Counted from the first letter of the stretch, positions 25,303-34,823 are shown. The stretch is 64,000 nucleotides of DNA from Oceanobacillus sojae (GCF_007991515.1 NZ_BJYM01000014.1:1-64000); one strand, 5' to 3'. Notes: generated by a model from the sequence alone, not told the origin. Translations and numbers: made by a program.

Positions 25303-27354
25303 TTAGTGAGGTAATTTATATAAACAATCGATGATTTCACTTTTCGTTTCGGCAGCAATGATTCTTTCTACATTTGACTGATTTAAAACCAACTGGTGCA
25401 GCTCCGCTATCGCATCCATATGCTGCTCTTTATCAAAGGGAGCAATGAGAATAACAATTTGAATCCAGTGTCCTTCATTCGCAAAATAAATAGGCTCATC
25501 CAGCTTCAGTAAACTCATTCCTAGTTTAAAAACATCTCCTTCATTTGCTACATGGGGAATCGCAACATTCTGACTAATAACAAAATAAGATTCTGCATTT
25601 TTATAATTCGTTAACACCCGGTCAACATATTTGGGGCTGATTAATTGCTGATCAATTAATGGTTCTGCAGTCTTCCGGATAGCTTCTTCAAATTGAAGCG
25701 GCTCTGTTGCAATTTGTATCGTGTTCTCTGTAATCAAATCACACAGCTGTGGATCCGAAGAATAAGAAAACGGCATGTCATTTACCGGATTTGTCTCCAC
25801 CTCTAAAATATATTTCTGTATATCTTGTTTTAATTTGTCATAATCCCTGATATCTGCGTGCTGCTTAATAATATTCATAAGCGTCGATGTTGTAATCTGC
25901 TTATTCGTCATTCCTTCCATTTGATAGAAGACCCGATGGCGAAGGTTTTGCTTTTGCTCATCGCTTAAGAATGGTGTGACCTGAAAGCAGGGGATATCCA
26001 AAGGCATATAAATTGTTGAAAAAATCAAGTCTACCTTTATGTTTTCTTCTAAAAATGCCCTTTTTGACATATAGCGTTCAAATGTTATCTCGGGAAATAG
26101 CTTCTTTAATTCATTGGTAAGTAAATAAGAGATAGAAACACCGTTTTCGCAAAGGACAATTGCTCTTAACCTTTCTCCCTGCTTCTGATTAGAATGAGAA
26201 AAAGCACCTACAAACAGCATGGTGATATAAACTAATTCATCTTGACTGTATCTGCATCCCATTACTTCTTCCACAGGTTCAATTGCTTTCTGTATAATGC
26301 TGTGAATAAATCCATATTTCTCTTTAACTTGATCTGCAATTGGATTTGTCAAAGGGACACCGTATTTTATCCGGTACATCGCTGGAATAAGATGCTGATA
26401 AAGCTTCTGGTATAAGTCCTCTTTCTCCGCCAAAGTAGCCGTCATCATACTCTCAAAACGATGTACCATTTTTTGGATAGCTTGAAAATACAAGCTGTTT
26501 TCCTGCAGTTTGCTATTACTTAATAATAGATTCCCACCCAGGATCTGTATCACCATGAAAGAAATATCATACTTATTCAGTGATTCAGTAAGCCCGTTTT
26601 CATGCAATATATTACTTACAGATTTATAGGCATTTTCTTTCCACAGCATTTCTAAATCCGGCATATCTCTCATAGATAACGGAGAATCATTTAATACACG
26701 TCTTCGCATCAATGTGATGATAATAGGAAGCTTTTCTATCGTTTCATCGGAAAAGCGGACTTTTAATTCTCTTTCTATTTCCTCAAAAAGGGCAGCAAAA
26801 AAGGATTTCTTATCGTTAGTCAGATTAATAAATTTGTGAAACCATCCATCATTAAAATCATAATGGTTAATTAACTCCAACATAAACTGACGTATTCTTA
26901 TTTCTGGCCCTTTAATCACGTATCCTGCTTTTCGTGTATAAATCAGTGATAACCGATAAGGCTTCAGTGTTAATTCAACCTCTTTTAAATCCTTGAGAAT
27001 GGTATTTTTGCTTACTCCCAATTCAAGCGAAAGAGATATTAATGAAATATCTCTTTCCAGGAGCAGCATCAGTAAAATCATATTTTGTCTGTCTACTTCA
27101 TAAAAATAGTCGTTTAAGCTCTCACTTTTCTGCTTCATCATTTTTGCATATTCTTCTTGTGATATAGCAGCATACAAATGGTTATTTATTCGTTGTATTT
27201 CTTTAAATTGATATTCTTTTAACAATTGGTTTGCTTTTTTTATAGCGTATTCAATTTGGGCAAGACTGAGATGATGTTTAATCGAAAGCTCCTTCATTGA
27301 AACCCCTGGTTGATATACAATATCGTTGAGTAGTTTCCTTACTCTTTTATCCAT
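25303..27354 (-). CDS. PRD-containing PTS-regulated transcriptional activator
   Basis: A 683-residue MtlR/ManR-type regulator: N-terminal HTH and Mga-like region (about 1-160), two PRDs (about 180-400), a GatB-like EIIB domain (about 405-500; IVLCENGVSISYLLTNEL with Cys) and a C-terminal EIIA domain (about 535-683) with NVAIPHVANEGD carrying the phosphoacceptor His. Activity should be set by phosphorylation from HPr and the cognate EII. It lies within the PTS operon it probably activates. Good AAAGGAG ribosome site. Confidence 0.9.
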   Translation of the reverse strand: MDKRVRKLLNDIVYQPGVSMKELSIKHHLSLAQIEYAIKKANQLLKEYQFKEIQRINNHLYAAISQEEYAKMMKQKSESLNDYFYEVDRQNMILLMLLLERDISLISLSLELGVSKNTILKDLKEVELTLKPYRLSLIYTRKAGYVIKGPEIRIRQFMLELINHYDFNDGWFHKFINLTNDKKSFFAALFEEIERELKVRFSDETIEKLPIIITLMRRRVLNDSPLSMRDMPDLEMLWKENAYKSVSNILHENGLTESLNKYDISFMVIQILGGNLLLSNSKLQENSLYFQAIQKMVHRFESMMTATLAEKEDLYQKLYQHLIPAMYRIKYGVPLTNPIADQVKEKYGFIHSIIQKAIEPVEEVMGCRYSQDELVYITMLFVGAFSHSNQKQGERLRAIVLCENGVSISYLLTNELKKLFPEITFERYMSKRAFLEENIKVDLIFSTIYMPLDIPCFQVTPFLSDEQKQNLRHRVFYQMEGMTNKQITTSTLMNIIKQHADIRDYDKLKQDIQKYILEVETNPVNDMPFSYSSDPQLCDLITENTIQIATEPLQFEEAIRKTAEPLIDQQLISPKYVDRVLTNYKNAESYFVISQNVAIPHVANEGDVFKLGMSLLKLDEPIYFANEGHWIQIVILIAPFDKEQHMDAIAELHQLVLNQSNVERIIAAETKSEIIDCLYKLPH

Positions 27355-27413
27355 TTTATATGCTCCTTTATCTATCGCACTTCATTTCATTCTTAAGCAG
27401 TCTTCCAACAGAT

Positions 27414-28466
27414 TTATTCCTTTAAATTGACCAGCATGTCACTCATTCCTTTTTTCAAGTAATCATTTAATACATCCCTTAATAAATAAGGAGATCTTGG
27501 AATTGCATCCACTGTATCTCCAGCAATATGCGAAGTCATCGTTACATTTTCCAGACTTAAGAAATCATCGTTTTCTTCAAGGGGCTCCGTCCAGGCCACG
27601 TCCAATGCAGCTCCGGCAATTGCTCCCTCTTTCAACACATTCAGCAAGTCTTCTCTATTAACCAGACCCGCCCTGGCACTATTAATTATATAACTGCTTG
27701 GCTTCATTAACTGCAGGTAAGATTTGTTAACAAGATTTTCGGTTTCATCTGTCAGCCTGGCGTGTATGGAGAGGATATCTGATTGACGGAATAAATCCTC
27801 TAGCCCTACTAATTTCGCCCGCAAATCTTCTCTCTTTAATTTCTCTGCATCAACATAAGGATCGTAAGCTATCACATTTACCCCTAACCCATTTAACCTT
27901 TTTAATACCAGCTTCCCTATATATCCCAGCCCTAACAATCCTACTGTATGCTGGCTGAGTGTTTTTTTATAAGGATCATTCGCAAAAGCCTTGACCCACT
28001 TCCCTTGTTTTATATAATGATGGGAACGGGCAATATTTCTGGTTTCTGCCAGCATCAGACCGAGAGTGAAATCGGCAACAGGCTCTGCATTGCGAATAAC
28101 ATGGATTACCGGTATTTGCTTGCGGTCGCATGCTTCTAAATGGATATGCTCTAATCCTCCGCGGCAGGTTCCAATAAATTTTAGTTTTTCAGCTGCTTGA
28201 ATCATTTCCTCAGATATTGGCGCAATATGGACTAAAAGATAATCAGCTGTCGGTATCTCCTCCAGGATGCCTTCAGGTATATCGACAGCTTCTGACCCTC
28301 CTGTCTCAATCTGAAGTATCTTTTCCTGAAACTGCTCTTTTTGTAAATTGGAGTACCATTCAAATCGCTTTACTTCGACAGGTTCATCTAAATCTAATTG
28401 ATATGCTGCATCTTCCAGTGTCTCACTGCTGACAAGCGCATCACCAACAACAATTATTTTTTTCAC
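27414..28466 (-). CDS. NAD-dependent D-isomer 2-hydroxyacid dehydrogenase
   Basis: About 350 residues. The NAD domain has VGLLGLGYIGKLVLKRL (GxGxxG), and the catalytic triad of D-2-hydroxyacid dehydrogenases is visible: Arg in INSARAGLVNREDLL, Glu in AWTEPLEEND and His in TSHIAGDT. Related to phosphoglycerate dehydrogenase, without an ACT domain. I take GTG 28466 behind AGAGGTG. Inside a PTS operon it suggests that a 2-hydroxy or 2-keto acid phosphate is an intermediate (inference). Confidence 0.83.
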   Translation of the reverse strand: MKKIIVVGDALVSSETLEDAAYQLDLDEPVEVKRFEWYSNLQKEQFQEKILQIETGGSEAVDIPEGILEEIPTADYLLVHIAPISEEMIQAAEKLKFIGTCRGGLEHIHLEACDRKQIPVIHVIRNAEPVADFTLGLMLAETRNIARSHHYIKQGKWVKAFANDPYKKTLSQHTVGLLGLGYIGKLVLKRLNGLGVNVIAYDPYVDAEKLKREDLRAKLVGLEDLFRQSDILSIHARLTDETENLVNKSYLQLMKPSSYIINSARAGLVNREDLLNVLKEGAIAGAALDVAWTEPLEENDDFLSLENVTMTSHIAGDTVDAIPRSPYLLRDVLNDYLKKGMSDMLVNLKE

Positions 28467-28477
28467 TTTGATCACCT

Positions 28478-29905
28478 CTATGAATTAATTGCCTTCTGCT
28501 CCTCAAATTCATCTCCCAATGCTTGACGTTCCATATAGGTTTGAATAGCTTCTTTTTTCAGGCGGACTACAATATATAAAACAACATAAACAGCAATCGA
28601 TAAAATAACCCAGACTGGATTTTGTGTCAGAAAGAGCAGGAATAATAATCCTGCCAAATGATTCGTCATTACTGCTAAACTGAAAATCATTACTGCTCCG
28701 GCAGGTAAAGATACGCCGACACTTGTTGCTACTTCTGTAAATATTGGAGCTACAGCAGTAACAAGATATAGACCAATAGATAAGTAAACAGCACCTGAAA
28801 TAAATGCTTTTAAAATATTCCCATTAGATAGTGGTACTATTGCCTGCAGCATATACGGTATAGCAATCAAATCGACCATCGGCAAAGCCTGGTTCCCCGG
28901 TAAAACTACGGATAGTATAATAATTGTCGGAATTAACAGCATTCCTGTTAATAGGGTTGCAGATTCTCCATACCCCGCAGCGTCATTAATTCCCAAATAC
29001 CAGACCCGTCCTTTGCCTGCAGATGATTTTGCCGTTTTCTTAGAAGCATCTGTAATACTGGTAAATGCTGATGCAAAAATACCGGAAATTCGTGGGAAAA
29101 TTGCCATAATTGCTGCTGTTGCAACCCCAACCATAGTGGCTTCTCCCCAGCCTTCCAATGTATTCAGATTAGTAAAGTTACCAACAAGACCTAAAATCAA
29201 GCCGATTACCAAGCCCAACGTTGTTGCTTCACCTAGAAATCCTAATTTATTTTGAAGGTTTTCCGGACTCCATCTCACCTTATTAGCTCCAAGCTTGGTT
29301 AAAATCCAATCCATTGCCAGCCCCAGCGGAAGAGCTCCTACATCGTGAGAAGCTACGATAGTTGTTCTGGGATACCCATAGTAGGTTGACCATCTTTTTG
29401 ATAATAGCTCCGCAAAAACTAATGTGTAAAGGTTTGTTACTACCATCAACAGAATAGCCAGCCACAGATTTCCTGTTGCAATAAATAACATTGACCCCCA
29501 AAGCATAAAGGAATAGTTATTCCATAAATCGGATGGCATAAAAATGTTCGTATATTTGGTTACAAATAATAATGTCTGCAGAATGATTCCAAGCCCTAAG
29601 AAAATCATTCCTACTTCTGTGGAGTATGCAACAACACTGGTTGCCTGCCATCCTGTATCAAGAATGTTTAAATTAATCCCTGTTGTTTCTACCATTCTTT
29701 CTACAGTAGGTGTCACAATCGGAGTGTATGCACCAATCAAAAGATTAAAGCCAATTAAACCAATACCCGCATTCAAAGCGGACTGAAAAGCTTTCTTAAC
29801 AGGAAGTCTCATAAACAAACAGATAATAAAAAGTACTACAGGTACGACAATGGATGCACCAAATGCGTCCATAATATTCGATAACGTATCCAAAACATTT
29901 TGCAT
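28478..29905 (-). CDS. PTS galactitol-type permease, IIC component
   Basis: About 475 residues with roughly ten membrane helices, GatC family: MRLPVKKAFQSALNAGIGLIGF, VVAYSTEVGMIF and a conserved cytoplasmic loop near NDAAGYGESATLL. It translocates and phosphorylates the sugar together with IIB and IIA encoded just upstream. The second ATG (29905) has better spacing to AAGGGGAA than the first. Substrate not known; GatC homologues handle galactitol, but many orphan systems exist. Confidence 0.88.
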   Translation of the reverse strand: MQNVLDTLSNIMDAFGASIVVPVVLFIICLFMRLPVKKAFQSALNAGIGLIGFNLLIGAYTPIVTPTVERMVETTGINLNILDTGWQATSVVAYSTEVGMIFLGLGIILQTLLFVTKYTNIFMPSDLWNNYSFMLWGSMLFIATGNLWLAILLMVVTNLYTLVFAELLSKRWSTYYGYPRTTIVASHDVGALPLGLAMDWILTKLGANKVRWSPENLQNKLGFLGEATTLGLVIGLILGLVGNFTNLNTLEGWGEATMVGVATAAIMAIFPRISGIFASAFTSITDASKKTAKSSAGKGRVWYLGINDAAGYGESATLLTGMLLIPTIIILSVVLPGNQALPMVDLIAIPYMLQAIVPLSNGNILKAFISGAVYLSIGLYLVTAVAPIFTEVATSVGVSLPAGAVMIFSLAVMTNHLAGLLFLLFLTQNPVWVILSIAVYVVLYIVVRLKKEAIQTYMERQALGDEFEEQKAINS

Positions 29906-29935
29906 GTTCATTTCCCCTTTTCAGTTTTATATTTT

Positions 29936-30235
29936 TTACTCTAATTTTGATACAGCGTCTAAAAGCTCTTCAATAAATCCTTCCTCATCCATTCCTGTTA
30001 AAAGGCCGACTGCATTAATAGAAGGAACATTGTAGGTTGACTTCAGCGGACTCGTATGAACGATAATATCCCAGCTGCCATTGGAAAGCTCAGATTCCAC
30101 ACCATTTGGATTGGTTTCTGTTGTTTTCGCGTTATACCCGTTTTCCTTCAAAATATCTGTCACCTTACCTGCAATCATTGAGCTTGTTACTGTTCCTGAT
30201 CCACATACGGACAATACGTTAATTGATTTCTTCAT
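29936..30235 (-). CDS. PTS galactitol-type IIB component
   Basis: A 99-residue GatB-family protein with the phosphocysteine loop SVCGSGTVTSSM, Cys at residue 11. It takes phosphate from the IIA His and passes it to the sugar bound by IIC. AGGAGG lies before the ATG. Encoded between IIA and IIC. Confidence 0.9.
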   Translation of the reverse strand: MKKSINVLSVCGSGTVTSSMIAGKVTDILKENGYNAKTTETNPNGVESELSNGSWDIIVHTSPLKSTYNVPSINAVGLLTGMDEEGFIEELLDAVSKLE

Positions 30236-30319
30236 TTTTCTTCCTCCTTGAGATATGCGTTCTATTTGAACTTCCTCTATAAATTAATTTTTAATGATGA
30301 ACTTACTTTTCCATCTTAT

Positions 30320-30811
30320 TTAAGCCTTGTAAGCTGCTGTTCTTAAATATTCATTTATTGTTGTATAAATTTCTTCTGTATCATTGGAACGCAGATAGAA
30401 ATCCATTACCTTCTGATCCTGAAACATCTTCATCAGGTTCTGTAAAATTGACAATTGATCTTTGCTTTCTTTAAAGCCGATAACAAATAATAGCTGTGGC
30501 TCTGTTGCTCCCTGCAAATTTCCCATTTCCCGAAAGGAGATAGGCTGTTCTGGCCGAATAACAGCTATAAAGGCTTCATAAACATACTCCGGATCTGTGT
30601 GCGGAATTGCTACATCGAAAGTCGGTGTATGTAACCCGGTAGGTGATTCCTGTTCACGATGATAGATAGCCTGATAAAATGTATCTTTTACATAGCCTTT
30701 CTTTGTCAGCCATTTGCTTACTTTCTTAAAAAAATCTTCTTGGGAAGTAAACTTTTCATTGAGACGAATCAGTTCTTTTTTAAATAGTGTATTTATTTCA
30801 TTTTCTTTCAC
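30320..30811 (-). CDS. PTS fructose/mannitol-type IIA component
   Basis: About 163 residues, PTS_EIIA_2 family; the phosphoacceptor His71 lies in FDVAIPHTDPEYV. It takes phosphate from HPr. I choose GTG 30811, because AAGGAGGG lies ten bases before it; the frame is open to an ATG at 30880 without ribosome site. First gene of the operon 30811-24625. Upstream lie an inverted repeat and a cre site. Confidence 0.85.
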   Translation of the reverse strand: MKENEINTLFKKELIRLNEKFTSQEDFFKKVSKWLTKKGYVKDTFYQAIYHREQESPTGLHTPTFDVAIPHTDPEYVYEAFIAVIRPEQPISFREMGNLQGATEPQLLFVIGFKESKDQLSILQNLMKMFQDQKVMDFYLRSNDTEEIYTTINEYLRTAAYKA

Positions 30812-30882
30812 TATCCCAATACCCTCCTTTCCAACATCCAGCATAGAATTGTATGCTGCTGACTTACTATTTCTCAGCAAAA

Positions 30883-30920
30883 GATTTTGTCTTGCTCAGT
30901 CTTCAGCTAAATACAAAATC
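30883..30920 (-). promoter_or_regulatory. Inverted repeat, candidate activator site of the PTS operon
   Basis: GATTTTGT (30883-30890) and ACAAAATC (30913-30920) form an 8-bp inverted repeat with a 22-base spacer, 70 to 110 bases before the IIA start. MtlR-type PRD activators bind such spaced repeats. No good sigma-A -35 was found, as expected for an activated promoter. Confidence 0.4.
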
Positions 30921-30964
30921 TGTTTAGCCATATTCACCGGGATGTTATATTAATATCAGTTTAT

Positions 30965-30978
30965 TGTAATCGCTTTCT
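30965..30978 (-). promoter_or_regulatory. CcpA cre site upstream of the PTS operon
   Basis: TGTAATCGCTTTCT matches TGWAANCGNTNWCA at 13 of 14 positions. It lies about 155 bases before the IIA start codon and indicates carbon catabolite repression. Confidence 0.6.
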
Positions 30979-31054
30979 ATAATAAAGAACATTTGATCAC
31001 AGTTTTTATCGTGAGGTAACATAATCATTTGGATGTATAAAAAGGGAAACACGC

Positions 31055-31125
31055 AAAAAAGCCCGTCACATCTAAGGCGGACTCTCTATCAGTATCAAGT
31101 TTGGCTTCGTAGCAGAAGCAGAGAG
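31055..31125 (-). ncRNA. Candidate structured RNA ending in a terminator
   Basis: On the minus strand CTCTCT (31125-31120) pairs with AGAGAG (31087-31082) around an inner hairpin GCTTC/GAAGC. This is followed by GTCCG/CGGGC (31082-31061) and six T. It lies between the terminator of the ATC hydrolase gene and the PTS operon. It could be a small RNA, a leader element or a second terminator; I recognise no known RNA family. Confidence 0.3.
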
Positions 31126-31153
31126 ATCAGCTTTCTTCCAAAGGTCAATTACA

Positions 31154-31195
31154 GAAAAATAGTGATTCTCCACCGTTGGAAAATCACTATTTTTC
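31154..31195 (-). terminator. Terminator of the ATC hydrolase gene
   Basis: Perfect 14-bp arms GAAAAATAGTGATT (31154-31167) and AATCACTATTTTTC (31182-31195), 14-base loop, T-rich on the minus strand, 47 bases beyond the stop of the hydrolase-family gene. Confidence 0.8.
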
Positions 31196-31241
31196 ATTTG
31201 AGATGGGACTTTATTTCAGCCTCTCTTCATCTATTCCTAAC

Positions 31242-31940
31242 TTACTTCTTCATTTGAAACTGGAAGTGACATTGCCCTTCACGCAGTACATATTGATCAT
31301 GTACTACTTCAAAATTTTCGTTATAGCCTTTCGCTACAGAAGGATCAATAACCTGGCAATAAAGAATGCCATATTTCCCCATATCATCGTCTGCCCATTG
31401 CTGGCCAAATGGGCAATACGTAAAGGTTTGTTCCACTTCATTCTCTTTATACACCGTATCTACTTCAAATAATTCACTGCGGGCCATATCATAGTTTTTC
31501 AAATAATTATCAGAGTTATTTTCTAAACCATTTGAACGGGCACGCTGGGCAATACCCTCTCCGCGCTTTCTGCCGTATCGCTCTACAGCACGTCTAATAA
31601 CATCTTCGCCCTCTTCCTCATATTTATCAACTACCTGTTTGGAGATCTGGGCAAACATTTTTGAAAAACGCGCAAAGGTCGTCAGGTCTGCATATTTTTC
31701 TTCGCCCTCAACAACCTGTGGTAAATATTCATAAAAGGCGTGATTTTGCCCTTCTGCTGTAGCTTTTTTCGCCATTGTTTCTGCATCTCTCAGTCCAAAT
31801 GCTTCCAAACCTTTGTGCACAAGCTTCCGTCCTTCATCTTCACCATATGCTTCTGTTATTGAGAGATGAAGTTCAGTAAACATTTTCGCTGTAATAATAT
31901 CCATTGACAAAGCTTTCATCATTAGCTTTTCTTCACTCAT
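31242..31940 (-). CDS. L-2-amino-thiazoline-4-carboxylic acid hydrolase family protein
   Basis: A 232-residue protein of the ATC hydrolase family (AtcB/C type), with GRKLVHKGLEAFGLRDAETMA, ARSNGLENNSDNYLKNYD and the Cys-containing TYCPFGQQWADDDMGKYGILYC. In Pseudomonas, ATC hydrolase opens the thiazoline ring on the route to L-cysteine. It is divergent from a LysR regulator, and a sulfonate-type ABC importer follows, so sulfur scavenging is a fair guess (inference). Ribosome site AAGGGAG, nine bases before ATG. Confidence 0.75.
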   Translation of the reverse strand: MSEEKLMMKALSMDIITAKMFTELHLSITEAYGEDEGRKLVHKGLEAFGLRDAETMAKKATAEGQNHAFYEYLPQVVEGEEKYADLTTFARFSKMFAQISKQVVDKYEEEGEDVIRRAVERYGRKRGEGIAQRARSNGLENNSDNYLKNYDMARSELFEVDTVYKENEVEQTFTYCPFGQQWADDDMGKYGILYCQVIDPSVAKGYNENFEVVHDQYVLREGQCHFQFQMKK

Positions 31941-32069
31941 CCTATCTATCTCCCTTAAATTCTTATTAATTTACTTGGTTTTCATTCTATTATAAAATAA
32001 AACAAACTATAAATCTAATGAATATTTTTATTTGTAACTATGAAAAAAATTAATAAAAGGAAGTGTATT

Positions 32070-32945
32070 ATGCCTACATTATCCCAATATCTCGCTTTTC
32101 ATATGTTAATTGAAACAGGAAGCTTTACCGAAACCGGGTTGAAGCTAAACCTGACCCAATCATCGATTACGCATGCGATGAATAATTTAGAAGCAGAGCT
32201 GGATATCCCTTTAATCATCCGGAATAGAAATAACATCATTTTAACAAGCAATGGAAAAATCGTCTACGAACACATCTTGAAAATACTGCAGGAACAGCAG
32301 AAGCTTGAAAATACCGTAGCCAATTTAAAAAATCTGATCAGCGGAACAATAACAGTCGGCGTACTTCCGAGCATATCTTTAGTCTTGCTTCCAAAGGTAT
32401 TATCCTATTTCGAACAGCAGTATCCGGATGTTACTATCCGCCTGATGGAGGGAGATTATGATCAAATTGAAAGTTGGCTCCAGCACGGGGTGATAGATAT
32501 TGGATTTATTGCACAGCCTGCGCCTGAAAATTTAGTATTTGATTTTATTTTTGATGATGAGCTTCTATGCATTATGGCAAAAAATCATCCTCTGGCTGAT
32601 GAAAAGAATCTAACACTTCATCAATTAAAGGATGAACGCTGGATTATGCCGAAACAGAATATTGACCGGGATGTACTGCGCATCTTATCAGAGCATAAAA
32701 TCAATCCGAATGTGATATATGAATTATCTGTCGATCAAGCTATTTTAACTATGGTAAAGGAAAACCTGGGCATTTCGATTGTTCCAAAGTCTATTCTTCG
32801 CCATGCACCAGCAGAGCTTGTTCAAAAGAATTTTTCAGAGCACTATGCACGAACAGTCGGGATTGCCTATAAACGAAATACCTCGCCTTCTCCAGCACCG
32901 GTAAAATTTGTAGAAATATGTAAATCATTTGCATCATATCTGTAA
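32070..32945 (+). CDS. LysR-family transcriptional regulator
   Basis: A 291-residue LysR regulator: HTH about 1-60 (FTETGLKLNLTQSSITHAMNNLE) and a periplasmic-binding-fold effector domain about 88-290. Start ATG 32070 follows AAAGGAAG; the ATG ten codons upstream has no site. Divergent from the ATC hydrolase family gene with about 130 bases between starts, the usual arrangement for a LysR regulator and its target. CynR/CysL-like groups include sulfur regulators, but I cannot place it. Confidence 0.88.
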   Translation: MPTLSQYLAFHMLIETGSFTETGLKLNLTQSSITHAMNNLEAELDIPLIIRNRNNIILTSNGKIVYEHILKILQEQQKLENTVANLKNLISGTITVGVLPSISLVLLPKVLSYFEQQYPDVTIRLMEGDYDQIESWLQHGVIDIGFIAQPAPENLVFDFIFDDELLCIMAKNHPLADEKNLTLHQLKDERWIMPKQNIDRDVLRILSEHKINPNVIYELSVDQAILTMVKENLGISIVPKSILRHAPAELVQKNFSEHYARTVGIAYKRNTSPSPAPVKFVEICKSFASYL

Positions 32946-33092
32946 AACGATGCACGCTGCAAATCTAACAGCTGATGTCATTGTCTTTTATCTTAAAACT
33001 GCGCTTAAGTCCTGCTCCATCAGTATTTTTGAACAAGCAACTCTATTTGCGCCCGCTTCAAGATAAATAACTATATTCTTCTTCAAGTATTG

Positions 33093-33120
33093 AAAAAGAG
33101 GCCCTGACAGCCTCTTTTTT
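33093..33120. terminator. Bidirectional terminator between LysR and SsuA-like genes
   Basis: AAAAGAGGC/GCCTCTTTT stem with a seven-base loop, A-run before and T-run after. Lies between convergent genes. Confidence 0.8.
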
Positions 33121-33131
33121 ATTTCTCTAAA

Positions 33132-34124
33132 CTATTCAATATTATCAGGAAAAACAGATTCATCTAAACCATATGCATCTACCGCTTCCTGCACACTGAT
33201 TTCATTATCAATCAATCCGGCTTCATAAAATGTATCTGCCAGTTGCTGCTGATTCGCAATAACCTCTTCTGTCATCCTTTGCACACCGAAATGACGGCGT
33301 TCATTCGCAACCTCCAGCGGTTCAGGCTCTAATCCTAACTCATCTGCCAATATTTCAGCTGCTTCTCTTTTTTCTTCATTTGCCCACTGATCCATATTTT
33401 CTAATTCCTCTAAAATGATGGTAAGTGCTTCTGGCTGTTCTTCAGCAAAATTATCTCTTGCTAAATAGAAAGTACGATTTTCGATTAAGTCTGTTCCATC
33501 AAGAATCATATGTGTTTCATTTTGATCCTCTACAATCGCATAGAATGGATCCCAGATTCCAAAAACATCAAATTCATCATTTGAAAATGCAATTAAACCT
33601 TCTGATGCATCCTTATAAAACTTCATATCTACTTCGTCCCAGCCGATGCCGGCCTGCTTTAAGGATTCTAATAGAAGATAGTGCTGATTCCCGCCATTGG
33701 TTACACCGACTACTTTCCCTTTTAAATCTTCTAACGTTTCAATGTCAGAGCCTTCCCGTGCCAATAATGCAACACCTTCTGGGTAAGGTGACTCAGAGGC
33801 CACATAATTAACATTATGCCCTCCGGATTGCATGAGAACACTATGTACATCTGAAGAATGACCAAAATCAATATTATTTGTATTTAATGCTTCGATAAGC
33901 GGTGCGCCCATCGAAAATTCTCTCCATTCCACATTGTATCCGGCTTCATTTAGTGCTTCATCTAAGGTTCCACGCGCTTTTAACAGATTCATTGTATTTC
34001 CTTTTTGATAGCCTAACCGAATCGTCTCGCCATCCTCAGTCGCATCCGAAGCCGAGTCATTGCCACAAGCTGTCATTACAGCTATTAGGCTCAATATAAT
34101 AAGTGCAAAGAGTAATTTCTTCAT
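33132..34124 (-). CDS. Sulfonate/taurine-type ABC transporter binding lipoprotein
   Basis: A 330-residue lipoprotein; lipobox VMTAC, Cys at residue 20. NMT1/SsuA-like domain beginning IRLGYQKGNTMNLLKARGTLDEAL and containing GVTNGGNQHYLL. It binds an aliphatic sulfonate, taurine, nitrate-like or thiamine-precursor-type ligand outside the cell. Last of three genes with the permease and ATPase; three bases separate it from the ATPase gene. Confidence 0.85.
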   Translation of the reverse strand: MKKLLFALIILSLIAVMTACGNDSASDATEDGETIRLGYQKGNTMNLLKARGTLDEALNEAGYNVEWREFSMGAPLIEALNTNNIDFGHSSDVHSVLMQSGGHNVNYVASESPYPEGVALLAREGSDIETLEDLKGKVVGVTNGGNQHYLLLESLKQAGIGWDEVDMKFYKDASEGLIAFSNDEFDVFGIWDPFYAIVEDQNETHMILDGTDLIENRTFYLARDNFAEEQPEALTIILEELENMDQWANEEKREAAEILADELGLEPEPLEVANERRHFGVQRMTEEVIANQQQLADTFYEAGLIDNEISVQEAVDAYGLDESVFPDNIE

Positions 34125-34127
34125 TCT

Positions 34128-34823
34128 TTATCCCCCTACGATTTTATCCAGTATATTTTTTTCATAGCTTGTAAACTTCTCATCCCGTTCTCGCTGCCTA
34201 GGTAAATCTATTTGCTGCTCCATTTGAACGCCGCCCTCATCCAGCACAATAACCCGGTCGGCTAAATGTACTGCTTCAGATACATCATGCGTCACTAAAA
34301 TAGAGGTAAATTTTTGTTCCTGCCACAGTCCTTCTATTAAATGCTGCATCTCCATCCGTGTTAACGCATCCAGTGCTCCCAAGGGTTCATCAAATAATAA
34401 AACATCGGGTTTACTGGCTAACGCTCTCGCAAGTGCTACACGCTGCTTCTGTCCACCGGATAATTCATCTGGCCAGGCGTCCTTTTTACCGTCTAATCCT
34501 ACTTTTTCTAATGCTTCTTCTGCTTCCTTCATACCCACGCCGCCAATAGCGACATTCTTTAAAATACTTTTCCAGGGGAGAAGACGGTCGTCCTGAAACA
34601 TAATACGTATATTTGATTTCTTTGCTTCTTCATCCGTATAAGCTAAGGAACCGCTTGTCACATTTTCTAATCCGGCAATCACTCTTAACAATGTACTTTT
34701 CCCGCAGCCGCTTTTTCCTACTATCGCTGTGAAACTTCCTTTGGGTATGGATAAATTAATGTCTCTCAGAACCACGTTATTACCAAAACTTTTCCCTACA
34801 CTTTGTAACTCAATACCAAACAT
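34128..34823 (-). CDS. SsuB-type ABC transporter ATPase
   Basis: A 231-residue ABC ATPase with Walker A VGKSGCGKST, Q-loop MFQDDRLLPWKSI (the DxRLLPW motif is typical of the nitrate/sulfonate/taurine group), signature LSGGQKQR, Walker B VLLFDEPLGALD and switch His in VTHDVSEA. Energises the importer with the adjacent permease and binding protein. Confidence 0.9.
   Translation of the reverse strand: MFGIELQSVGKSFGNNVVLRDINLSIPKGSFTAIVGKSGCGKSTLLRVIAGLENVTSGSLAYTDEEAKKSNIRIMFQDDRLLPWKSILKNVAIGGVGMKEAEEALEKVGLDGKKDAWPDELSGGQKQRVALARALASKPDVLLFDEPLGALDALTRMEMQHLIEGLWQEQKFTSILVTHDVSEAVHLADRVIVLDEGGVQMEQQIDLPRQRERDEKFTSYEKNILDKIVGG

Noticed and set aside
31033-31472. Two plus-strand ORFs over the intergenic RNA and the hydrolase gene
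   Set aside because: They lack ribosome sites, cross two terminator hairpins and lie antisense to the hydrolase-family gene.
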